Shown: one piece after another, positions 26,479 through 33,064 of the stretch | How positions within the stretch are numbered: position 1 is the first letter of the stretch | Layout of the letters: every line of letters begins with the position of its first letter | Source of the DNA: JACTOJ01 sp032335695 | GTDB lineage: Bacteria > Bacillota > Clostridia > Clostridiales > Clostridiaceae | Length of the DNA stretch: 64,000 nt | NCBI RefSeq assembly: GCF_032335695.1 | Contig: NZ_JACTOJ010000009.1 | Coordinates: forward strand, 138,061-202,060 | Direction: 5' to 3' | Position numbers and translations under genes: made by a program | The notes under the pieces: model-generated | The model's database searches: none | What the model saw: the letters and a program-made list of their open reading frames with translations, nothing else | What the model was told of the DNA's origin: nothing

Positions 26479-27213
26479 ATGTTTAAAATCAGTTTTAATA
26501 AGGTGATCTGGATTGGAATATTAATTATGCTTTTTGCTTGTATGTATAATTTAATATATACCAATAATATAAGAAATTATTTAAATCCAGCCATGATAAA
26601 ATATGTATATTTCTCTGCTTCAGTGATATTTCTTATGGCAGTATTCGAGTTGTTTAATCTAAGAAGCGATGGAGAACAGCATATCAAGAAGGGATATATA
26701 TTATTTTTAATTCCTATAATTGTGTATGGTGCAATGAAATCTCAGCCTATTAGCGAAAGCATGGCTTTCAATAGAGGCACTAATATGTATTTTTACAAGC
26801 AAGAGGTTTCTGATAGCTTAGAACATAATCATGTACATAGCGAAAAAGAAAAGATGATAATAAGCGGGAATAAAATAGAAATAAATGACGATAATTTTTA
26901 TGAGAGCATGAAGGAGATATATAATAATGTGGAAAAATATAGCAGCTATACCTTGAATTTAAGCGGATATGTAATAAGCACAGATGGAAATACCTTTGTT
27001 CTTGGAAGAACAGTAGTTTCCTGCTGCGCTGCAGATGCAGAAATAATAGGCATGAAATGCTACTATAATGATGGTGATAAAATTAAAGCAGGAAGCTGGG
27101 TTAGCTTGGAAGGGAAGGTGGTACGAGATATAAGTTCTAAGGAGCCCTTCATAAATATAGAAAAAATTAGCACTATAACTGAACCCAGAAATACCTATAT
27201 TTATAGAGATTAA
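26479..27213 (+). CDS. TIGR03943/YcgQ-family membrane protein
   Basis: The N-terminal part has three hydrophobic segments (VIWIGILIMLFACMYNLIY, YVYFSASVIFLMAVFEL, GYILFLIPIIVYGAM). The C-terminal soluble part contains VVSCCAADAEIIGMKC and WVSLEGKVV, the usual TIGR03943 signature with clustered cysteines. It begins 19 bp after the permease stop; ATG 26479 follows AAAGGATGG, while an earlier ATG at 26452 would overlap the permease gene. Together they probably form one membrane complex; the conserved Cys and the partner His loop suggest a metal or small-molecule permease. Confidence 0.85.
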   Translation: MFKISFNKVIWIGILIMLFACMYNLIYTNNIRNYLNPAMIKYVYFSASVIFLMAVFELFNLRSDGEQHIKKGYILFLIPIIVYGAMKSQPISESMAFNRGTNMYFYKQEVSDSLEHNHVHSEKEKMIISGNKIEINDDNFYESMKEIYNNVEKYSSYTLNLSGYVISTDGNTFVLGRTVVSCCAADAEIIGMKCYYNDGDKIKAGSWVSLEGKVVRDISSKEPFINIEKISTITEPRNTYIYRD

Positions 27214-27274
27214 TTGACATTGATTTACTGCAAGCTTATAATGTCTTTATACATGTATCACATGGGAGGAAAAA

Positions 27275-27757
27275 ATGTTCCACTTATTTAAAAGAAAATT
27301 TAAGATTTTAGCTCCTGTAAGCGGAAAAATAATAAGGCTTTCAGAAGTGCCGGATGAAATTTTTGCAGAGAAGATGGCTGGAGATGGTATAGCTATAGAA
27401 TGCAAAGACGATGTGGTACTAGCACCAGCTGACGGAGAAATAAATTTGATTTTTAATACTAATCATGCTTTTGGAATGCTTTTAGATAATAAAATTGAAA
27501 TACTAGTCCACATAGGATTAGATACAATTAAATTAGGAGGAGAGGGTTTTAAGCGGTTAGTACAAGAAGGGGAAATAGTTAAAGCGGGAGACCCTATAAT
27601 TAAATTTGATAGAGAATTTGTGTTATCTAGAAATTGTTCTATAATAACTCCAGTTCTTATAACCAACACAGAGCTTGTGGAGTTTACTGATTTAAATATA
27701 GGAAAGATAGTAAAAGCAGGTAAAGATGATATATTAGAATATAAATTTATAAAGTAA
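27275..27757 (+). CDS. PTS glucose-type IIA component
   Basis: A free-standing EIIA(Glc) domain of 160 residues: LAPVSGKIIRLSEVPDEIFAEKMAGDGIAI, the phosphorylated His in ILVHIGLDTIKL, and VQEGEIVKAGDPIIKFD. It receives phosphate from HPr. No IIB or IIC partner is nearby, so it may serve a sugar permease elsewhere or act in regulation. Confidence 0.95.
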   Translation: MFHLFKRKFKILAPVSGKIIRLSEVPDEIFAEKMAGDGIAIECKDDVVLAPADGEINLIFNTNHAFGMLLDNKIEILVHIGLDTIKLGGEGFKRLVQEGEIVKAGDPIIKFDREFVLSRNCSIITPVLITNTELVEFTDLNIGKIVKAGKDDILEYKFIK

Positions 27758-27786
27758 AAATGATATGGACTCCATATCATTTTTTA
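27756..27786 (+). terminator. intrinsic terminator after PTS IIA
   Basis: AAAAATGATATGGA-C-TCCATATCATTTTTT hairpin with a U tract, directly after the stop codon. Confidence 0.85.
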
Positions 27787-27824
27787 GTATACAGTAAATA
27801 TGAAATAAAAAAGAGAGGGATTAT

Positions 27825-28568
27825 GTGAAGATTAATATTAATGATGACGAAACCTTAGATGATTTACAGTTAAAAAATATTTTTTTAATTCAGAAAAAGG
27901 ATGCCTTTAGATTTGGTGTTGATGCAGTCTTATTAGCTAACTTTGCGAAAGTAAAAAGAAATTCGAAAGTGATAGATCTATGCAGCGGCACTGGCATTGT
28001 GCCATTTATATTGGCTGGAAAGACGGATGCAAGTTTTATAACTGGGGTAGAAATACAAGATGATATGGTAGAGATGGCTCAAAGGAGTGTTTTATATAAT
28101 AATTTGCAGCATAGGGTAGCTTTCTTAAATGAAGATATAAAAAATATTGATAAAATTAAAAAGCTGGAAAAGGTGGATGTAGTAACAGTAAATCCCCCAT
28201 ATAAACTTATAAATTCAGGGATAATAAATGAAAAGGATAAGAATGCCATAGCAAGGCATGAGATATGCTGCACTTTAGAGGATGTTATTGCGGCTTCTAG
28301 AATATTATTGAAGGATAATGGAAGACTATATATGGTTCATAGACCTGAAAGACTAGCCGATATATTATGTGCTATGAGAAAATACAAAATAGAGCCTAAG
28401 ACTATAAGGATGATTCATCCAAACACCAAAAAAGCACCTAATATAGTGCTTGTAGAGGGTCAGAGAGATGGAGGAGCTTTTTTGAAGTGGGAACCACCCC
28501 TTTATGTATATGATGATGAAGGAAATTATACCAAAGAGATAGATGCAATTTATGGAAGGGAGAGTTAA
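27825..28568 (+). CDS. TrmN6/YfiC-like tRNA1(Val) (adenine37-N6)-methyltransferase
   Basis: SAM-dependent methyltransferase of 247 residues. The SAM loop is VIDLCSGTGIVPFILAGKT, the acidic motif GVEIQDDMVEMAQRSV and the catalytic motif VNPPYKL for N6-adenine methylation. Clostridia carry it just before rsmI, as in Bacillus yabB-yazA-yabC, although no yazA (GIY-YIG) gene is present between them here. GTG 27825 follows AGAGAGGGA. The exact tRNA substrate is inferred. Confidence 0.9.
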   Translation: MKININDDETLDDLQLKNIFLIQKKDAFRFGVDAVLLANFAKVKRNSKVIDLCSGTGIVPFILAGKTDASFITGVEIQDDMVEMAQRSVLYNNLQHRVAFLNEDIKNIDKIKKLEKVDVVTVNPPYKLINSGIINEKDKNAIARHEICCTLEDVIAASRILLKDNGRLYMVHRPERLADILCAMRKYKIEPKTIRMIHPNTKKAPNIVLVEGQRDGGAFLKWEPPLYVYDDEGNYTKEIDAIYGRES

Positions 28569-28569
28569 A

Positions 28570-29415
28570 ATGACTACTGGAAAGCTTTATTTAGTTCCTA
28601 CTCCCATAGGAAACTTAAAAGACATAACCTTGAGAGCTCTAGAAGTTTTAAAAATGGTGGATATAATAGCAGCAGAGGACACTAGACAGACGCTTAAGCT
28701 TTTAAATCATTATGAGATAAAGAAATCTTTGGTGAGCTATCATAAATTTAATGAAAATACAAAGGGAGAGGACATTATAGAGATGCTCACTGATGGAAAA
28801 CAGGTGGCGATAGTAACAGATGCAGGTACGCCTGGCATATCAGACCCAGGAAGTGTTATTGTAAGTAAATGTATAGAAAAAGGCATTGGTTTTGATGTAT
28901 TGCCAGGAGCCACAGCAGTTACTACGGCATTGGTATATTCTGGACTGGATACTACCAAATTTATGTTTAAAGGGTTTGTTCCAAGAGAAAATAAGGAAAG
29001 GATTCCTTTTATAGAAGATATAAAAGACAGAAAGGAAACTATAATATTCTATGAAGCACCTCATAGATTGAGAGAAACCTTGAGCTTTTTGCTAGATAGA
29101 CTTGGAGACAGATCTATAGCAATCTGCAGAGAATTAACAAAGCTTCATGAGGAGATATTGAGGTATAATATTTCTGAAGCTATAGATTATTATACCAAGG
29201 TAGAACCTAGAGGCGAATATGTTTTGGTAGTTCAAGGAAAAAGTGAAGAAGAAATATTAAAAGAAAAAAAATCCTTATGGGAAAATCTAACTATAGAAGA
29301 ACATATTAAAAAATATATGGAAGATGGACTTAGCAAAAAAGACGCAATAAAAAAGGTGGCAAAGGAGAGAGCACTGTCAAAATCAGAAGTATATTCACAT
29401 TCCATAGATATATAA
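28570..29415 (+). CDS. rsmI: 16S rRNA (cytidine1402-2'-O)-methyltransferase
   Basis: SAM-dependent enzyme of the tetrapyrrole methylase fold, 281 residues, with VPTPIGNLKDITLRAL, AEDTRQTLKLL, VTDAGTPGISDPG and ICRELTKLHEEI. ATG 28570 lies 1 bp after the stop of the preceding methyltransferase and 8 bases after GGGAGAG, showing an operon. The abrB gene found nearby on the other strand recalls the Bacillus yabB-yabC-abrB neighbourhood. Confidence 0.95.
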   Translation: MTTGKLYLVPTPIGNLKDITLRALEVLKMVDIIAAEDTRQTLKLLNHYEIKKSLVSYHKFNENTKGEDIIEMLTDGKQVAIVTDAGTPGISDPGSVIVSKCIEKGIGFDVLPGATAVTTALVYSGLDTTKFMFKGFVPRENKERIPFIEDIKDRKETIIFYEAPHRLRETLSFLLDRLGDRSIAICRELTKLHEEILRYNISEAIDYYTKVEPRGEYVLVVQGKSEEEILKEKKSLWENLTIEEHIKKYMEDGLSKKDAIKKVAKERALSKSEVYSHSIDI

Positions 29416-29506
29416 AAATCAAATTGCAAATTTGATACCCATAAAATATGAAAAAATGCTAATAATTCAAAAAATATTAACAAATCTTTAAAAGTAAAGA
29501 TATTCA

Positions 29507-29638
29507 TTGAGAAATTTGCCATTAAAGTGGTATAATGTACTTAATGTTTGTGGACAAGTAGTTGTTAGGGACCATGGCATAAAGTAAACTTTATTATTAG
29601 GGGGGTGAAACTGCTCTGTACAAAGGATTGCAGAGTAG
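29507..29638 (+). promoter_or_regulatory. promoter and structured leader of the NlpC/P60 gene
   Basis: TTGAGA (29507-29512) and TATAAT (29531-29536) are 18 bp apart. The leader that follows (about 95 nt) contains ATAAAG-TAAA-CTTTAT and then CTGCTCTG (29611-29618) paired with CAGAGTAG (29631-29638). The loop of the second hairpin displays AAAGGA, and the start codon follows the stem at once. It may control translation. I could not match it to a known riboswitch class. Confidence 0.5.
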
Positions 29639-30763
29639 GTGGCTTTGAATAAGAAGATTTTAACTATTATAGCGACAGTATGTTTAACCTTTTCATTTGG
29701 AGTAGTTGCAAATGCGGATACGGTATCACAATTAAATCAACAATTAAATACTTACCAGCAGAAGAATTCAGATAAGATAAAACAAATTAATGATATTACT
29801 TCAAAATTATCTGATATAGATAACCAGATATCTGATCTAACTGTGAAAATAAGCAAAAATAAAACGGATTTAAACACAACAGAAGCTAATATTTCTGAAA
29901 CTCAAAAGAACATACAGGAAACTCAGGACAGTCTTGATAAGCAGCAAGAATTGTTGGACAAGCGTATCAGGCAGATGTACAAGAATGGTTCCACTGGATA
30001 TTTAGGAGTAATTCTTGAAGCAAGTAGTTTTTCAGATTTATTCAACAGAGTGGAAGCTGTGGACAAGATGTCTACATATGACAATAATGTAATGGCTGAA
30101 ACTAAACAGAAAAAAGAAGAATTGCAGAATAAAAAGAAACAGCTAGATGTTGATAAAGCTAAGATAGTAAAATTAACAGCAGATTATAATAGCCAGCAGT
30201 CAGATTTGAAAAATACTAAAGCTAGTGAAAAAGCAGTACTTGATAAAATGACTAAGGAATATAGGGTAATAGATGCTAATGTAACTAGTTTAAGAAATCA
30301 GATTCAAGTTGAAAATGATAAAGCCAAATTAGCAGCTCAGCAATTAGAAGCAGCACAGAAGCAAGCTGCATCTACTGGAGCTTTAAATCGTGGTAGTTCT
30401 TTTGTGGTATCATCAAACTCCGTAGTTTCATTTGCAGAACAATTCTTGAACGTGCCATATGTATATGGTGGTTCATCTCCATCAGGTTTTGATTGTTCTG
30501 GACTTATGCAGTATGTTTATGCTCATTTTGGAGTTGATTTACCTAGAGTTGCACAGGATCAAGCTGGAGTAGGTACAGCTGTATCAAAGGATGCACTTCA
30601 GCCAGGAGATTTAGTTTTCTTCGGAAGCGCTGGAAATATAACTCATGTAGGTATGTACGTTGGAGGAGGAAGCTTTATTGAAGCTCCTTATACTGGCGCA
30701 AATGTAAGAATTTCGGATCTTTCTTATAGATCAAACTATGTATGTGCTAGAAGAGTTAAATAA
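29639..30763 (+). CDS. NlpC/P60 peptidoglycan endopeptidase with N-terminal coiled coil
   Basis: A secreted cell-wall hydrolase of 374 residues. A signal peptide (about residues 1-26, ending VVANADT) leads into a long coiled coil (about 28-245, with PcsB-like DKRIRQMYKNGSTGYLGVILEASSFSDLFNR), a short linker and an NlpC/P60 domain. The catalytic Cys is in SGFDCSGLMQYVY, the His in NITHVGMYVGGG. It would cleave peptide stems in the wall during growth or division. GTG 29639 has no ordinary ribosome binding site at normal distance; AAAGGA in the loop of the upstream hairpin is the best candidate. TTG 29645 is an alternative. Confidence 0.94.
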   Translation: MALNKKILTIIATVCLTFSFGVVANADTVSQLNQQLNTYQQKNSDKIKQINDITSKLSDIDNQISDLTVKISKNKTDLNTTEANISETQKNIQETQDSLDKQQELLDKRIRQMYKNGSTGYLGVILEASSFSDLFNRVEAVDKMSTYDNNVMAETKQKKEELQNKKKQLDVDKAKIVKLTADYNSQQSDLKNTKASEKAVLDKMTKEYRVIDANVTSLRNQIQVENDKAKLAAQQLEAAQKQAASTGALNRGSSFVVSSNSVVSFAEQFLNVPYVYGGSSPSGFDCSGLMQYVYAHFGVDLPRVAQDQAGVGTAVSKDALQPGDLVFFGSAGNITHVGMYVGGGSFIEAPYTGANVRISDLSYRSNYVCARRVK

Positions 30764-30826
30764 TAATTAAGTGCAGAACCAATAATTAAAATGTTCTTTA
30801 AACAGGTCTCTAAAAAATAGTATAGT

Positions 30827-30861
30827 AAAAAGCTATGCCTAAAAAAGGCATAGCTTTTTTT
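30827..30861 (+). terminator. intrinsic terminator after the NlpC/P60 gene
   Basis: AAAAAGCTATGCC-TAAAAAA-GGCATAGCTTTTTTT, a perfect 13-bp stem with a long U tract. Confidence 0.93.
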
Positions 30862-30882
30862 ATATAAAGAAAAACAAAATAA

Positions 30883-30933
30883 AAAAAGGATTGTCTGCTG
30901 CATGATTATAAATCATTCTAGACAACCCTTTTT
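30883..30933 (-). terminator. intrinsic terminator after abrB
   Basis: AAAAAGGATTGTCT pairs with AGACAACCCTTTTT (one mismatch) around a 23-base loop, ending 2 bases from the abrB stop codon; the A tract on the left provides the U run on the minus strand. Confidence 0.8.
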
Positions 30934-30934
30934 A

Positions 30935-31180
30935 TTATTTATCGTTCTTTAATTCTTGAAGACAGTTCTTACAGATATTTTTTCCTTTGTAATTAACAAC
31001 ATCTCTAGCATCTCCACAGAATATGCATGCTGGTTCGTATTTCTTTAATATGATTTGCTCACCATCTACATATATCTCTAAAGCATCTTTTTCAGCGATA
31101 TCTAAAGTTCTTCTAAGTTCTATAGGAATAACAATTCTTCCTAGTTCATCTACTCTTCTTACTACACCTGTTGATTTCAT
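30935..31180 (-). CDS. abrB: AbrB-family transition-state regulator
   Basis: The N-terminal swapped-hairpin DNA-binding domain (MKSTGVVRRVDELGRIVIPIELRRTLDI) is nearly that of AbrB/Abh. The C-terminal part has two CxxC pairs (CIFCGD and CKNC), a small zinc-ribbon-like tail seen in clostridial members. 81 residues. AGGAGG stands before ATG 31180. A Spo0A box between promoter and start, described separately, fits the known repression of abrB by phosphorylated Spo0A at the onset of sporulation. Confidence 0.95.
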   Translation of the reverse strand: MKSTGVVRRVDELGRIVIPIELRRTLDIAEKDALEIYVDGEQIILKKYEPACIFCGDARDVVNYKGKNICKNCLQELKNDK

Positions 31181-31206
31181 TTTAAATTCCTCCTCTTAAT
31201 ACAATA

Positions 31207-31254
31207 TTCGACATATTCTATATAAATCATAACAAACATGTTATTATAAGTCAA
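31207..31254 (-). promoter_or_regulatory. abrB promoter with Spo0A box
   Basis: On the minus strand TTGACT (31254-31249), a 17-bp spacer and TATGAT (31231-31226) form a good sigma-A promoter. TGTCGAA (31213-31207), the exact Spo0A box, lies about 12 bp downstream of the -10 box, overlapping the expected start of the transcript. This is the arrangement used to shut off abrB in Bacillus. Confidence 0.78.
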
Positions 31255-32064
31255 TATTTTTTTAGAATATTTTTGATTAATTTACAAATTTCTATCGCAT
31301 TTGTATCTATAGTTAATATACTACCATATTGTAGAAAAGTCAATACTATAAAACAATAAATGTAAAAAAAATACATTAAGCGTGAAAATGACATATAGCA
31401 ATAGTTTAGAGATTTTTTATAAAAATTTAATCTTTTATTAATTTATAGCAAAGTATAAAAATACATATATAAAAAAATAGTAATAATTTGGATTTACATT
31501 TTATATATATGTCGAACTATCAACTAGAATATGATGGATATAAATAAATTTACAAAAATTTACTATAATAATCTACTGTTTTAATTAAAATAGGATATAC
31601 GTACATGAATTCTTATAAAAGTAATTAAAAAATATATGAAAAAAAGTAATATTTTCATTATATTTATTGTTGTAAAAAGAATACTGTAAAAAAAAGTGAT
31701 TTTTTTAAATGTTTAATTTTTTCTCTCAATTAAAGAGAAGCAAGTAAAGTATTTATACGAATATTTTAATTATTACCATAAATATTAAATTTATTCACAA
31801 TTATAATAATCACATGATTTTGTTACTAACTTTTATGTATACAGGTAAACTGGAATTTGTGATATGAAATTTTTCAATAGATAATATGTAAGAACATTTA
31901 AAAAGTAAAAAGCAAGAGTTGTGGTTAAAATTATCCTGCAGCGGATTTAATAAATTATAAACTGTATCTAGTAGTCATTTTTAAATATATTGATAGAATT
32001 TAACTTGTAATAAGTTTATACATAACTTATAATGTAATTATAGATTATGTAAGGAGGGAATATT
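31255..32064. other. long AT-rich gap between abrB and the DUF1836 gene
   Basis: About 810 bp without any credible open frame. It is extremely AT-rich with many homopolymer A and T runs. It contains one further exact Spo0A box on the plus strand (TGTCGAA, 31510-31516). No tRNA, repeat copy or riboswitch was recognised. The final 50 bp hold the ribosome binding site AAGGAGGG of the next gene. Confidence 0.6.
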
Positions 32065-32655
32065 ATGGGAAGTGAGAAATTTACTTTTGATGACATTAAA
32101 AATTTAGCCAATGATATGTCTAAAAATAATCTTGTTTCATATGATGATCTTCCAAGATATGATTTGTTCCTATCTCAAGTTATAGATTATTTAAATGATA
32201 AATTTTCACAAGAAAAGTACACTAATAATATTGTACAAAACTATATAAAGAGTGAGGTAATATCTAAACCTGAAGATGGTAAGAAAAGAGGATACACTAA
32301 ACTTCATCTTGTACAGCTTGTTTTACTTAGTTATATGAGACCTGTTCTAACTACAGATGAAATAAACAAAGTATTTAGACTGGCATTTAATGAAATAAAT
32401 GATAGAAATGATGATATAGTATCTTGGGAAGAAGTATATAAGATATTCGAAGACATACAAAAACACAGCTTTGATGAATTTTTGAATGCAGATTATTATG
32501 ATAAAGAAGCCATTGAAGATTTTGCTAAGAAAAATAATCTGAGCGGTGAAGAGTTTAAAAGAGTATCAATATTTTTAACAGTTATGACCTTGGTAGCTCA
32601 AGCAAGCGCTATCAAAAAATTAGCTCAACAGCTCATAGAAAAGTACGGAATTTAA
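32065..32655 (+). CDS. DUF1836 domain protein
   Basis: 196 residues. The DUF1836 pattern is clear: FTFDDIKNLANDMSKNNLVSYDDLPRYDLFLSQVIDYLND, followed by KKRGYTKLHLVQLVLLSYMRPVLTTDEIN. The second part resembles a MerR-type helix-turn-helix, so it is probably a DNA-binding regulator, cytoplasmic, of unknown target. AAGGAGGG precedes ATG 32065. It stands alone between a long AT-rich gap and its own terminator. Confidence 0.88.
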   Translation: MGSEKFTFDDIKNLANDMSKNNLVSYDDLPRYDLFLSQVIDYLNDKFSQEKYTNNIVQNYIKSEVISKPEDGKKRGYTKLHLVQLVLLSYMRPVLTTDEINKVFRLAFNEINDRNDDIVSWEEVYKIFEDIQKHSFDEFLNADYYDKEAIEDFAKKNNLSGEEFKRVSIFLTVMTLVAQASAIKKLAQQLIEKYGI

Positions 32656-32687
32656 CATTATAATTAAATTAAATATTTAATTTATAG

Positions 32688-32714
32688 AGGCGCTCTTCAG
32701 CGCCTTTGTTTTTT
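32688..32714 (+). terminator. intrinsic terminator after the DUF1836 gene
   Basis: AGGCGCT-CTTC-AGCGCCT hairpin followed by TTGTTTTTT. Confidence 0.88.
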
Positions 32715-32734
32715 GAAAAATTTTAATTGAACAC

Positions 32735-32797
32735 TATGTTTTAAAATGTTCATATCATCTTCCGAATTCTAGAAACTTTTAGAGTTTCAAATGGATG
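32735..32797. repeat. partial B-type repeat
   Basis: TATGTTTTAAAATGTTCATA (32735-32754) matches the left end of the B element with one change. It is followed by TAGAAACTTTTAGAGTTTC, a degenerate form of an internal segment of the full copy at 5751. No right end is visible, so this is a truncated or decayed copy in the 409-bp gap between two genes. Confidence 0.55.
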
Positions 32798-32965
32798 AAA
32801 GCCTTTGTTAATATTCTCTAAAAACACAGCGTAATTAAAATAATTATATTCACAATATAGATATTTTCTATTATAGTAGTATTATATAACTATGCATTAA
32901 CATTATTTTTAGTGTTTTTTTAATATTGGACAATATTTTTATTATAATGTTCTTTATATTAGGCT

Positions 32966-33007
32966 CTGTTTTAAATCAGTGCTGATTTTTACGTTAATTT
33001 AAAACAT
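32966..33007. repeat. A-type palindromic repeat
   Basis: TGTTTTAAATCAGTG (32967-32981), loop CTGATTTTTA, right arm CGTTAATTTAAAACA (32992-33006) with three changes from a perfect palindrome. The right flank ATTACTTTAGTT resembles the flank of the copy at 38372. Confidence 0.7.
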
Positions 33008-33064
33008 TACTTTAGTTTTAACCATAAATTCTGTTAAATATATTAAATAAAAAGGTTGATTGCT

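Noticed and set aside
29537..29638. c-di-AMP (ydaO) riboswitch ahead of the NlpC/P60 gene
   Set aside because: The gene class is a common target and GGGGGGTGAA looks similar, but the conserved 3' block CCGTCAGCTAACCTCGT and the first half of the motif are absent.
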